From positions 4,650,001 to 4,714,000 of the forward strand of contig NZ_CP013747.1 of assembly GCF_001484605.1 (NCBI RefSeq): DNA of 64,000 nt. The letters run 5' to 3'. The notes under the pieces were generated by a model, which worked only from the letters and a program-made list of their open reading frames with translations, had not been told where the DNA came from and searched no databases. The position numbers and the translations under genes were made by a program. This DNA comes from Pseudarthrobacter sulfonivorans (GTDB taxonomy: Bacteria > Actinomycetota > Actinomycetes > Actinomycetales > Micrococcaceae). Positions within the stretch are counted from its first letter, which is position 1. Every line of letters begins with the position of its first letter. Below, piece by piece: positions 1 to 8,073 of this stretch.

Positions 1-41
1 GCGTGCTCGCGGTGATCGTGGGGGAGAGCGGCCCGCCTGCC

Positions 42-98
42 CCGGAGCTCCCCGTGGTTTCCACATAGGGGTTTCCACATAAGCCCTGCCGGGCCTGT
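42..98. repeat. left copy of degenerate direct repeat flanking the SnoaL-like gene
   Basis: This stretch matches 692-748 in the same orientation with about 9 mismatches in 57 bases (counted by eye). Both copies begin ccggagctccccg and contain two gtttcc-cata units. The right copy lies just upstream of comEA, so the left copy looks like a duplicated comEA upstream region, with the gene at 155-577 lying between the two. The first 41 bases of the window hold nothing I can identify. Confidence 0.7.
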
Positions 99-154
99 GA
101 TTGGTGGGATGCTTTCCTGCCGGGGGTGCGTTCGGATCGTGTGGTTCCCGGGCA

Positions 155-577
155 TCATTTTCGTAAGACGGCGTCCGGGGCCTGCGGTGTGGTGATCGGG
201 TCTGCGTGCCGGTGCACGAGTGCCCAGGTGTCGCCTTCGAGCCGATAAATGCTCGTTACCCGTAGATCAAATGGCGATATTTGGTCGCCTCCTCCGACCT
301 TGGCCTGCCAGTGTTCTATGTCCAGGAAGCAGGCGAGATCGGTAGTGACGTGCTTGGTGAGGGCATCAAAAGCCGTGACGCGTCCGTTTTTGAATCGTGC
401 CGCCGCTGAGTCGAGGGCCTCTGATACTCGCTCCCAACCCACCACCGGAGGACCCCAGGGATTAGCAAGAGAGACATCCTTGCTGTGGGAGAAAATGGCC
501 TTGACGGGTTCCGGGTGGCCTTTAGCAAACTGATTTACCGCTTGATGAAACTGCTCGATGACCTCGTCAAGCTGCAT
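155..577 (-). CDS. SnoaL-like / DUF4440 (NTF2 fold) protein
   Basis: A 140-residue cytosolic protein of the NTF2-like superfamily (SnoaL/DUF4440), a fold used by small ketosteroid isomerase-like enzymes and stress proteins; the substrate is unknown. Family character is suggested by size, an N-terminal helix with DEVIEQF, the central GWERVSEALDSAA helix and the C-terminal strand pair ending TWALVHRHAD. I chose the ATG at 577 because a strong ribosome site (gaaggtggg) lies just upstream of it; an ATG seven codons earlier (598) has none. It points away from comEA and is flanked by degenerate direct repeats (42-98 and 692-748), which suggests it was inserted into the comEA upstream region. Confidence 0.7.
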   Translation of the reverse strand: MQLDEVIEQFHQAVNQFAKGHPEPVKAIFSHSKDVSLANPWGPPVVGWERVSEALDSAAARFKNGRVTAFDALTKHVTTDLACFLDIEHWQAKVGGGDQISPFDLRVTSIYRLEGDTWALVHRHADPITTPQAPDAVLRK

Positions 578-691
578 TGGTCCCACCTTCAGACTCATTG
601 GGGTGTATAGGGTAAGCGAATCCTAGCGGCTCCATGCCCAGCCCGTCTGCGGCCTCCTGAATCTTCCAAACGGGCGGTGGCTGCCCTTGAG

Positions 692-748
692 CCGGAGCTC
701 CCCGCAGTTTCCGCATAGCGGTTTCCACATAGGGCAGGCCCGGCCTGT
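692..748. repeat. right copy of direct repeat upstream of comEA
   Basis: Partner of 42-98 at about 84% identity by eye. It sits 34 bases upstream of the comEA ATG, so it may carry comEA regulatory sequence. The two gtttccacata-type units inside each copy are themselves short tandem repeats. Confidence 0.7.
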
Positions 749-781
749 CACCGGCGGCGTTGTATCCCTAGCGTTGGGAGC

Positions 782-1669
782 ATGTCACGCCGGGACGCTG
801 GAGCAGCACGCCAGGGGGCCCGGCATGCCCCGGACCGGCTGCGGTCCACGCTGGGAGTCGGCCCGGGGCTTCTGCTGACCGACGGCGAAAAGGTCTTTGA
901 GTACGACGGCGGTACTCACCTTTCCGGTGACGACGCCGCTTCGGGGGCTGCTGATGAGGCCGCTGCCGCTACAGGCAGGACAGGACCGGCGCTGAGATGG
1001 CGGGTGGGCCCGCGGGTCGCCCTGCTCATCGCCGCACTCGCGGTGCTGGGCGGCGCCTGGTTCTGGTCACAGGTTGCCGCCGGTCAGCCCGAAGTCATGC
1101 CACTGAGTGACATCTCTGCCCAGGGCGGCTTGAGCGCGGGGGAAGAAACCCAAGGCCAGGAGCCCCACGGGGCCGGGCCGCCTGAACTGCCCGCGGAAAG
1201 TCCACCGGCCGGCACGGTCATTATCCATGTGGCCGGGGCCATCGCTGTGCCGGGGATTGTTCAGTTGCCCGCTGGCAGCCGGGTTCACGAAGCAGTCGCC
1301 GCGGCAGGCGGAGGCACGCCCACAGCAGACCTGAACCGCCTCAACCTTGCTGCCGTGCTGGCGGACGGTCAGAAGCTCTACGTTCCCCAGGCCGGCGAAG
1401 AAATCCCCGCCGGTTCGTCCGGCCCACCCGGGGGACCGGGGGAGGAGACTGACGGCGGTGGGACCGCGTCCGTAGGAGGAAAGGTCAACCTCAACACAGC
1501 AGGCGTCGAAGAACTGGACGCCCTGCCGAAGGTTGGGCCCGTGCTGGCGCAGCGGATCGTGGACTGGCGCAAGGAACACGGCCCGTTCACATCGATCGAG
1601 GAGCTCGACGCCGTGGACGGCGTGGGTCCAAAGATGCTCGAGACACTCCTTCCCCTGGTAGGCGTCTGA
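782..1669 (+). CDS. comEA: competence DNA-binding protein ComEA
   Basis: ComEA is the membrane-anchored double-stranded DNA receptor of the natural transformation machinery and hands DNA to the ComEC channel. The 295-residue product has a long hydrophilic N-terminus, one membrane segment at about residues 80-97 (VALLIAALAVLGGAWF), a SLBB domain at about 140-205 (TVIIHVAGAIAVPGIVQLP) and a C-terminal helix-hairpin-helix domain from about 232 (VNLNTAGVEELDALPKVGP). This is the usual actinobacterial architecture. The stop is followed after one base by the comEC ATG, so the two are an operon. The exact start within the first 60 residues is uncertain because that part is poorly conserved. Confidence 0.93.
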   Translation: MSRRDAGAARQGARHAPDRLRSTLGVGPGLLLTDGEKVFEYDGGTHLSGDDAASGAADEAAAATGRTGPALRWRVGPRVALLIAALAVLGGAWFWSQVAAGQPEVMPLSDISAQGGLSAGEETQGQEPHGAGPPELPAESPPAGTVIIHVAGAIAVPGIVQLPAGSRVHEAVAAAGGGTPTADLNRLNLAAVLADGQKLYVPQAGEEIPAGSSGPPGGPGEETDGGGTASVGGKVNLNTAGVEELDALPKVGPVLAQRIVDWRKEHGPFTSIEELDAVDGVGPKMLETLLPLVGV

Positions 1670-1670
1670 G

Positions 1671-3668
1671 ATGGCCAGGCGCAGCCCGTGGAGCCGCTTT
1701 GTTGACTCAGCCGTGCAGGGCCAGGGAGCTCCCGCAGCCCTCCCGGCACCCGTGGATGCGCCCGCCATGACTACGCCCGCCGGGGTTCAGGCCGCGGGGC
1801 TGAAGGTCCGCAGGCTGGGTGAACGCGTCGGGACGAAACTCCGGGGCCAGGAGCCATCGAGTGCACCAACGGACGCGCCGCGCCGGCGCACCGACGTCAG
1901 GCTGGCACTGCCCGCCCTCCTCGTCTGGAGTGCCGCCGTCGCCGGCGTCTGGCTTAGCCCTGTGGCGCTGGTGGGGCTCTGTTGCGGCTTGGTGCTAGTG
2001 GCCACGTGCCTGTTGATCCGGGCCTCGCGCGGCCGGGCGCTGGTGGCAGGCCGGCGGAGCTTTCTTATGACCACCGCGGTTGCCGTGCTGCTGGCCGCGA
2101 CCGCCGCTGCCCATTCGGCCGTCTCCTCGTCGCAACGGCACGACGGGCCGCTTGCCGAAGCTGTAGCCGCCGGCAACTCTGTGGTGGCCATCCTGGAAGT
2201 CACCGGATCGCCGCGGGCCCTGACGGTCCCGGGAACTTCGGGGCCGCCCGAACGGTGGTCGGTAACGGGGCAGACGGAGCAGGTCACCGTCAGCAGCCGG
2301 GTCATCCGCACCCGTGCCCCGGTGGTGGTTATGGGCGGCAAGGGCTGGGGAGACCTGGTGCCCGGCCAGGTGGTCCGGACCGCCGGCAAGCTGAAGACAC
2401 CGGACGCAGGCCAGCAGGAAACCGCTGTCCTGTCAGCCTCCCTGCCACCCCGTGCCGGCTCCGGGACCGGCAGCAGCGCCGGAGTCGATGATGCCTACGC
2501 CCCGGGCTGGCAGCTGGTCGCGAAGGACCTCCGCGTCCGGTATGTCTCTGCTGCGTCCTTCCTTGCCGCCGATCCGGCCGGTCTCCTCCCGGGCATGGTC
2601 ACCGGAGATACCAGCGCCCTGGACGAAGGGCTCAATGCGGCGATGAAAACGGTGGGCATGACCCACCTGACCGCGGTCAGCGGTGCCAACTGCAGCCTGG
2701 TCCTGGGTGCACTGCTGATCGCTGCCCGCAGCCTCCGCCTGCCCCGGCTTCCCGCGGCAGGACTGGCGCTGACCGGCCTGGCAATGTTTGTGGTGCTCGT
2801 GGGCCCGGACGCCAGCGTCCTGCGCGCCGCGCTGATGGGTTCAATCGCCGTGGCATCGCTGGCAGGCGGCCGGACGGGCCGCGGACTCAGTTTCCTCTGC
2901 CTCGCAGTGATGGGCCTGCTCCTGATCGACCCCGGCCTCGGTACCAGCTTTGGGTTCCTCTTGTCGGTACTCGCGACCCTGGGCATCATCGTCCTGGGCC
3001 GACGGATGATTGACTGGACCCCCGCGGTGATTCCACGCTGGGCAGCCGCCGCCTGGGCCGTCCCGCTCTCCGCGCAGTTGCTGTGCGGCCCGGTGGTTGT
3101 GCTCCTGCAGCCCCAGTTTTCCACGTACTCGCTGCTTGCAAACCTGATGGCAGCCCCGCTGGTGGCACCGGTGACGTTGCTGGGAACGGCTGCCGTCCCG
3201 CTGGTGGTGACCGCACCGTGGCTGGCCACCGCCCTGATCGCCGTGGCCGGCACTTTCAGCGCAGGAGTGGCAGGAACCGCAAGGATCACGGCCGGATTGC
3301 CGGGGGCCGCGCTGCCCTGGCCCGAGGGCCCGTTCGGACTCCTGACCATGGTGCTGCTCTCCCTGCTGACCTTCGCCGGTGTGTGGCTGACCATCCGGCC
3401 GCGTCAGGTGTTGCCGTGGGTCCTGGCACTGCACGCCCGGACGGAATCGGTGTTGGACCTCCTGGAACGGCACCTGGGGGCCTCGTTGGCCCGGTGCTGG
3501 CCGGACCGGCGCGGGCCAGGCCAGCGTGGCCCCGGCTTGGTGGCGGCGGCCCACCGTGGCAGGCTTAGACACTGCACCAGAATTTCCGGGAGGAATCCAC
3601 CATGGCCGCAGCCCAGACCACACGTACCAGGACTCCGGCGTCCAACACGGCCACCTGGCGGGACGTGA
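1671..3668 (+). CDS. comEC: competence channel protein ComEC/Rec2 (full-length copy)
   Basis: ComEC is the polytopic inner-membrane channel that takes single-stranded DNA into the cytoplasm. The 665-residue product has N-terminal membrane segments (about 60-145), a soluble OB-like region, then the Competence domain with the hallmark HLTAVSGANC near residue 335 followed by many hydrophobic helices to about 585. No metallo-beta-lactamase domain follows; the last 80 residues are Arg/Pro/Gly-rich and overlap the start of holA in another frame. From 2685 on, the gene is duplicated at 24119. This copy has the complete 5' part and lies with comEA, so it should be the functional one, but its 3' end may be a recombinant between native and imported sequence. 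Confidence 0.92.
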   Translation: MARRSPWSRFVDSAVQGQGAPAALPAPVDAPAMTTPAGVQAAGLKVRRLGERVGTKLRGQEPSSAPTDAPRRRTDVRLALPALLVWSAAVAGVWLSPVALVGLCCGLVLVATCLLIRASRGRALVAGRRSFLMTTAVAVLLAATAAAHSAVSSSQRHDGPLAEAVAAGNSVVAILEVTGSPRALTVPGTSGPPERWSVTGQTEQVTVSSRVIRTRAPVVVMGGKGWGDLVPGQVVRTAGKLKTPDAGQQETAVLSASLPPRAGSGTGSSAGVDDAYAPGWQLVAKDLRVRYVSAASFLAADPAGLLPGMVTGDTSALDEGLNAAMKTVGMTHLTAVSGANCSLVLGALLIAARSLRLPRLPAAGLALTGLAMFVVLVGPDASVLRAALMGSIAVASLAGGRTGRGLSFLCLAVMGLLLIDPGLGTSFGFLLSVLATLGIIVLGRRMIDWTPAVIPRWAAAAWAVPLSAQLLCGPVVVLLQPQFSTYSLLANLMAAPLVAPVTLLGTAAVPLVVTAPWLATALIAVAGTFSAGVAGTARITAGLPGAALPWPEGPFGLLTMVLLSLLTFAGVWLTIRPRQVLPWVLALHARTESVLDLLERHLGASLARCWPDRRGPGQRGPGLVAAAHRGRLRHCTRISGRNPPWPQPRPHVPGLRRPTRPPGGT

Positions 3669-3759
3669 CGCCTGCCGAAATCGTCCTGGTGGGCGGACCG
3701 GAGGAATACCTCGGCATCCGTGCCATGGACCATGTCCGCGCCCAGGTGCGCACGGCGTT
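2685..3759 (+). repeat. left copy of the 1.08 kb comEC-holA direct duplication
   Basis: Bases 2685-3759 are repeated in direct orientation at 24119-25208. The copies are near identical; in the first ~340 aligned bases I count about 11 substitutions, nearly all third-codon-position. The right copy is 15 bases longer because of an in-frame expansion in the Gly/Gln/Arg-rich comEC tail. Homology ends sharply in the sequence acggcgtt inside holA here, and begins at gccaactgc inside comEC in the other copy. The two copies bound the accessory island. Confidence 0.95.
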
Positions 3760-3763
3760 CTAG
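3602..3763 (+). pseudogene. holA: truncated 5' fragment of holA (DNA polymerase III delta)
   Basis: The first 52 residues match the intact DNA polymerase III delta subunit encoded at 25051, including the start context gggaggaatccaccATG. After the shared acggcgtt the sequence changes completely and the frame stops at once (TAG at 3761). Only part of domain I remains, with no clamp-loader function possible. It marks the left edge of the island. Confidence 0.95.
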
Positions 3764-3886
3764 AGGTGCGACCCAGTCAGCTATGAGCTTCCGATCAGCT
3801 GGATGCAAGGACTCAACCGACCCAAATCTGGCAATGTACTCAGCAGCGCGCTTTGAGTACGCAGTCTCGACCTCTGTGCCCGTCAT
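3760..3886 (-). pseudogene. N-terminal fragment of a SAM-dependent methyltransferase
   Basis: On the minus strand an ATG at 3886 opens MTGTEVETAYSKRAAEYI, followed by FGSVESLHPADRKLIADW. This is typical of the N-terminus of class I methyltransferases, just before the glycine-rich SAM loop (tyrosine-rich helix, then HPADR). The frame then runs into the holA fragment at 3759 and the catalytic Rossmann core is missing. It was cut by the event that formed the island edge. Confidence 0.6.
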
Positions 3887-3939
3887 GCAGCTACACAGTG
3901 TGGGCGGCATTACCGACGCTGTCACTACCGCTGGTTGGC

Positions 3940-4150
3940 TTAATTTTTGAGATTGGCCAGATATGGGGCATTGCCCCGGATCGACGGCTCGTAACGCTTC
4001 ACTTCCTCGGTCTGAACATGGTCCGCGATGAGAATTAGCGCCGCTGCAGGGGCAGCGTCACGCTTCCCCTGAGCATGCAGCGTCAACAACTCAAAGACAG
4101 CGAGTGACACCGAGTTGGGAAACTCTCGGCGTGCATTGGAAAAGATCGCA
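3940..4150 (-). pseudogene. C-terminal fragment of an unknown protein
   Basis: A minus-strand frame without ATG reads protein-like sequence (SVSLAVFELLTLHAQGKRD, then AALILIADHVQTEEVKRYEP) and stops at 3940. The 5' part is missing; it runs into the SRAP remnant. I do not recognise the family, and the reading as a real gene tail rests only on its composition. Confidence 0.3.
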
Positions 4151-4531
4151 AGCGAGGACGGTAAAAAGATTCCGAACTACCTGTACTCGGAGAACGAGCC
4201 CCTGTTGGGCTTCGCCGGTCTCTATGAGTTCTGGGCTGATCCGTCCCTGCCCGAGGATGACCCGGGCCGGTGGCTGCTCAGCTGCACAGTGCTGACCACC
4301 ACCACGCAGGACGCCTTGGGACACGTCCACGACAGATCGCCAGTCATCATCCCGCGCGACCGCTTTGCTGAATGGCTGGACCCAGACCTGACCGACAAGG
4401 ACGATGTCCAACACCTTCTGGACTCCTTGCCGGAACCGACCCTGACACCTCGGATCGTCAGCCCGCGGGTTAAAAGCGTGCGGAACAATGGGCCCGAGCT
4501 CATCGAACCCGTCGAGCCTGCCGCCAAATAA
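4115..4531 (+). pseudogene. 5'-truncated SRAP (YedK/HMCES-family) protein
   Basis: SRAP proteins crosslink to abasic sites in single-stranded DNA through an invariant Cys at position 2. The C-terminal half of the family is clear from about 4157: FAGLYEFW, then LLSCTVLTTTT, the HDRSPVIIP strand with the conserved His, and the FAEWLDPDL segment. The N-terminal ~100 residues including the catalytic Cys2 are absent, and the first 14 codons read antisense to a neighbouring fragment. It therefore cannot form the thiazolidine adduct. An HTH gene follows in the same direction. Confidence 0.7.
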
Positions 4532-4591
4532 ACTCATGTGGTACTCAATGGCACCATAACTAACCCGGCACCGAAACGAGGACACGCAGCG

Positions 4592-4879
4592 ATGGGAAAG
4601 CAGGCCGAAGAAGTGAACCAGATGGAGGTCCCGGCACGGATGTCCTTTCCCAGGATGCTGTCCCTTGAGCAGGTCCAGGAGATCCTGAACCTCGGCATGC
4701 CTTCTATCTTTGCGCTCGTGAAAAGTGGTGAGTTGCGGGCACCGCAGTTCGGTGGACGCAACGTCTGGCGCGTGCGGGAAGATGATTTGGCTGCTTACAT
4801 CGATGCCGCATATGCCAAGACCGCAGAGAGCATCGCATCAGGACAGCTCCCGGAAGGCGATAGTCCCATCGACAGTTAA
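4592..4879 (+). CDS. excisionase-type helix-turn-helix DNA-binding protein
   Basis: A 95-residue protein with a MerR/excisionase-like winged helix: LSLEQVQEILNLGMPSIFAL, the recognition segment KSGELRAPQFGGRNVWRV and the closing REDDLAAYIDAAY. Related small proteins (BldC/Xis-type) are widespread in actinobacteria as regulators or element-encoded directionality factors. I chose the ATG at 4592, preceded by acgagg, rather than the earlier in-frame ATG at 4538. No integrase lies beside it, so an excision role is not supported; a regulator is as likely. Confidence 0.75.
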   Translation: MGKQAEEVNQMEVPARMSFPRMLSLEQVQEILNLGMPSIFALVKSGELRAPQFGGRNVWRVREDDLAAYIDAAYAKTAESIASGQLPEGDSPIDS

Positions 4880-5153
4880 AAGATCCAGTTTCCCACCCGA
4901 CCTGCCCCAGCCCTCCCTACCTGGCGTGCAGCGCATCTGCATGTGTGCTCTGTACCGAAAGGCATCACTGTGACTCACGGTTATGCTGCACTTTTTGGGA
5001 CGACATCCGGGACAGGCAGGTTACGGGGATGCCCCGGTCCAGATCGGGAGAGTGTCCCACTTAAGGGTGTTCCGGTTTGAAGGAAGTGGGACACCCAATC
5101 CACCCTGGGCTTGTCGTGTCACGGGGACGGTTCGACGACAGCCAGGCATGGCA
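4880..5153. other. intergenic stretch with a perfect inverted repeat
   Basis: No gene supported. A GTG-initiated frame from about 4972 (VTHGYAALFG) is short and unrecognised. The main structure is the 11-bp inverted repeat at 5052-5094, listed separately. Confidence 0.4.
5052..5094. repeat. 11-bp perfect inverted repeat, possible IS end or hairpin
   Basis: gtgtcccactt at 5052-5062 is exactly inverted as aagtgggacac at 5084-5094, with a 21-base spacer. Such tgtccc-type termini occur on several IS families, so this may be a transposon-end relic; no transposase is next to it. It lacks a T-run and so is a poor terminator. Confidence 0.5.
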
Positions 5154-6221
5154 TTACATGGTCGGCATGTTGTAGTGGTCCGCGATCAGTTCCACTGTGC
5201 GTGCTTGTGCAGGGCGGGAGTGCCCTTGGACGACCAGCATTACTTCGTCGACACGCGTTTGGTCATGAAGCCCTTCCAGCCCGTTTGCCACTTCTGCTGC
5301 CGTTCCGTGAAGCGAACGGTCGGTGTATTCCTCAAGGACCTCCCTCTCGTGGACGTTGGCCTGAAAGGCTTCGACCTCTGCAGGAGGAAGGAGTGAAAAG
5401 GTTTTACGTTGGAACATTCTCAGCATTGCCATAGCCGACGTTGCGGACTGGCGCCGCGCCTCAACTGGATCTTCATCAGCAACCGCTCCTACGCTGACTA
5501 GGCTGTACGGCTCGTTCAGGAACTGGGACGGGCGGAAGTTCTCCCGGTAGATCCGCATGGCATTGAGGACATCGGCACTGCCGAACTGCAGCGCAAACGC
5601 GTACGGTCGACCGAGCCGTGCAGCCAGGTGCGCCGAGTAGACAGAGGATCCCAAAATCCAGATATCAGCGCTGGACTTGGCTTGCGGAACCCGGTTCTGC
5701 TCCGCCTGCCAAGGGCCCGGCACGGCAGGGACATCCCGGTAGGGATGATCTTGTGGGAAGTCGTTTCCAAGAAACCCGAACAGTTCCCTGATTTGCTCGG
5801 GAAAGTCATCGTTCGCCGCATGATGACGCCGTAGTGCCGACGCGGTAGCTCCGTCGGTGCCAGGGGCCCGGCCCAGGCCGAGATCGATCCGTCCCGGGGC
5901 CAGCGCGTTGAGCATGCCGATCTGTTCGGCGATCACCAGGGGAACATGGTTGGGCAGCATGATTCCGCCCGCGCCAAGCCTGATGTGTTCGGTCTCGCCG
6001 ATAAGCCGGGCCACCATGAGCTGAGGTGACGGTATGGAGGCGCCGGGCATCGCATGATGCTCGGACATCCAGAACCGCTGGTACCCGCGTTGGTCGGCCA
6101 GCTGCGCAAGTGCAATGACGTCGTCGAAGACTTCCCGGGCCGAACAGCCGACCCCCGTGAGCGCATTGTCGAGCACCGACAGGACGAAAGGGGCGGTGCC
6201 GGAAGGACGTGAACGAATCAT
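5154..6221 (-). CDS. LLM-class flavin-dependent oxidoreductase
   Basis: A 355-residue bacterial-luciferase-like monooxygenase that would use reduced flavin and oxygen on an unknown substrate. Family features: N-terminal LSVLDNALTGVG, the AQLADQRGYQRFWMSEHH strand-helix with the conserved EHH, the GAGGIMLPNH and APGRIDLGLGRAPG barrel segments, and WILGSSVYSAHLAARLGRPYAF in the middle. This is the group-1 (MsnO8-like) subfamily, full length. The ATG at 6221 has gaggc upstream. It is divergent from the CGNR gene across a 96-base region with nested inverted repeats, suggesting shared control. Confidence 0.88.
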   Translation of the reverse strand: MIRSRPSGTAPFVLSVLDNALTGVGCSAREVFDDVIALAQLADQRGYQRFWMSEHHAMPGASIPSPQLMVARLIGETEHIRLGAGGIMLPNHVPLVIAEQIGMLNALAPGRIDLGLGRAPGTDGATASALRRHHAANDDFPEQIRELFGFLGNDFPQDHPYRDVPAVPGPWQAEQNRVPQAKSSADIWILGSSVYSAHLAARLGRPYAFALQFGSADVLNAMRIYRENFRPSQFLNEPYSLVSVGAVADEDPVEARRQSATSAMAMLRMFQRKTFSLLPPAEVEAFQANVHEREVLEEYTDRSLHGTAAEVANGLEGLHDQTRVDEVMLVVQGHSRPAQARTVELIADHYNMPTM

Positions 6222-6237
6222 GAAACTGCCTCATCTA

Positions 6238-6313
6238 TCACGGTATAAGGATGGCTTTGACGTGATAATCCACGTTAGTTCGCTATCACGTTAAATTGCA
6301 AATGATACCGTGA
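6238..6313. promoter_or_regulatory. nested inverted repeats between divergent LLM and CGNR genes
   Basis: Two palindromic pairs are nested: tcacggtat (6238-6246) with ataccgtga (6305-6313), and acgtgata (6260-6267) with tatcacgt (6284-6291). All four half-sites contain a tatcac/gtgata-like core. The region holds both promoters, so these look like operators for one regulator, plausibly the CGNR protein itself (inference). Confidence 0.6.
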
Positions 6314-6317
6314 GTAC

Positions 6318-6908
6318 ATGACGAAGGTCCCACTTCCCACCGCTCCTGGAACCGCCGAGCACCTGTGCCTGGCACTGGCCAACAGCGTCGTTACGCTCCC
6401 GGGCGGGCAGCTGGCCGATGAACTCGACAATCCTGAAAGTGCCACTGCTTGGCTCATTAGGCATGACCTCGTGCCCGACGGCGCCGGACTGCTGGCGTAC
6501 TGCCAGCTTCAGCTCACCGACCTGAGAAGGGATCTGCGTGCGGTGCTGACGTCACACACCGAGGGCCTCGCACCTGGTCTTGAGTCCCTGGAAGGGGTCA
6601 ATCAGGCCCTGACCGCGGTGCCTACCGCCGCCCCGCTGCGATATGAGCCCGATGAAGGACTGCGCCGGGTTGCGAGCCATCCTTTGACACAACTCGTCGC
6701 CCACGCGATGGCGCAGATCGCGGAGGACGCGGCTGCGTTATTGACAGGACCCGACGCGCATCGCATCGCGCAATGCGCGGCCGAACCATGCGACCGGTTT
6801 ATGGTCCGAACACATGCAAGGCGGCAATGGTGCTCCACTCGATGCGGTGCCAGGCAGCGGGCCAATCGCGCCTACGCGCGCAAACGGGACACGACTCCTG
6901 CACGCTGA
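6318..6908 (+). CDS. ABATE/CGNR zinc-finger protein, putative regulator
   Basis: A 196-residue protein with the ABATE domain (about 10-140) and a C-terminal CGNR-type zinc finger (about 152-190): CAAEPCDRFMV followed by RRQWCSTRCGARQRANRAYA, giving the four zinc-binding Cys. The family is described as putative stress-induced transcriptional regulators. The signature CGNR is read here as CGARQRA, a normal variation. There is no clear ribosome site before the ATG, so translation may be near-leaderless. It is divergent from the LLM oxidoreductase and may repress both. Confidence 0.85.
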   Translation: MTKVPLPTAPGTAEHLCLALANSVVTLPGGQLADELDNPESATAWLIRHDLVPDGAGLLAYCQLQLTDLRRDLRAVLTSHTEGLAPGLESLEGVNQALTAVPTAAPLRYEPDEGLRRVASHPLTQLVAHAMAQIAEDAAALLTGPDAHRIAQCAAEPCDRFMVRTHARRQWCSTRCGARQRANRAYARKRDTTPAR

Positions 6909-6972
6909 CTGTGGCGGTTATACCTAGTCTCAACGTTGCGGTTTGCTGGGCAGGGGTTGGGTGTGACGTGAA

Positions 6973-7938
6973 TCAGCGTCCGGGCCCGGGGCTGAGCTGT
7001 GCGTCGAAGTGGCGTCTGTATTCGGTGGGCGTGGTGGAGAAGGCTTTTGCGAAGTTCTGTCGGAGGGTTACAGCGCTGCCAAAGCCGCAGTCGGCTGCTA
7101 CCTGGTCTATGGACAGGTCCGTGGTTTCCAGCAGCCGCCGGGCAGCGTCGAGCCGTCGCGTGCGTATCCAGGAGGAAGGTGTTGTCCCTGTTGTTGCCCG
7201 GAAGGCGCGGATGAAGGTTCGGCGACTCATGTGCGCCTGGGTGGCTAGGCGTTCGATATTGAGAGGTTCACCCAGGCGGCCCAAAGCCCATTCGAGCAGG
7301 CGTGCCATCGGGTCGTCTGAGGAACGCGGCGGAAGGGGGTGTTCGATGTACTGCGCCTGTCCGCCCTCGCGGTGCGGGGCGATGACCAGACTGCGGGCGA
7401 CCTGGTTCGCGGCCTCCGCCCCAAGTCGGCCCCGCACCAGATGCAGGCACGCATCCAGTCCGGAGGCCGTGCCGGCCGAGGTCAACACGTCACCATGATC
7501 GATGTACAGCACGGTTTGATCGAGGAAAACATCAGGGTGCCGTGCAGCGAGGGAATCGAACGCCTGCCAGTGGGTGACGGCAGCACGTCCGGTAAGCAGA
7601 CCAGCATCGGCAACGGGGATAGCGCCAAGGCAGAGCCCCAGGATTGTCACGCCCCGCTGGTGTGCCTGCTGAAGGACCTTGCGCAGGGTTTCGCTGGGCA
7701 CGCGGCCATCATCGAACCAGGAGGGCACCACCACGACATCGGCCTCTTCCGCTGCTGCAGGGCCCTGGACCTCTCCCAGCTCATAACCCTCAGCCGTTCG
7801 AACGTGGCCGGCCTGGTCGGAGAAAAGAACAGTGTTCCATTCAGCCAGGCCCTGGCGGGTGACCTCGTCGAAAACCATCTGCGGAACTGCGAGATGGAAC
7901 ATTGTCACGTCGTTGAAGGCGTATACCGCGATCCGCAT
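6973..7938 (-). CDS. GlxA-type AraC-family transcriptional regulator
   Basis: A 321-residue regulator with an N-terminal DJ-1/PfpI amidotransferase-like domain (about 1-180; ILGLCLGAIPVADAGLL is the nucleophile-elbow region with Cys) and a C-terminal AraC HTH domain (about 215-315; LATQAHMSRRTFIRAFRATTG and DQVAADCGFGSAVTLRQNF). The ATG at 7938 follows agaggg. It is divergent from the isochorismatase-family hydrolase with 135 bases between them, so that hydrolase is its likely target. Confidence 0.92.
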   Translation of the reverse strand: MRIAVYAFNDVTMFHLAVPQMVFDEVTRQGLAEWNTVLFSDQAGHVRTAEGYELGEVQGPAAAEEADVVVVPSWFDDGRVPSETLRKVLQQAHQRGVTILGLCLGAIPVADAGLLTGRAAVTHWQAFDSLAARHPDVFLDQTVLYIDHGDVLTSAGTASGLDACLHLVRGRLGAEAANQVARSLVIAPHREGGQAQYIEHPLPPRSSDDPMARLLEWALGRLGEPLNIERLATQAHMSRRTFIRAFRATTGTTPSSWIRTRRLDAARRLLETTDLSIDQVAADCGFGSAVTLRQNFAKAFSTTPTEYRRHFDAQLSPGPGR

Positions 7939-8073
7939 AAGCCCTCTTTCGTGTTTTGGCCTGATTCAATCGTATATGGGCCTTTGTGCCACTGGTGGTC
8001 CTTGCCGGGAGCGCGAAAGATGGAAGGGTTGCCAGTAGGCGGCCAGCCACCATTACTTGGGAGATAGAACACC

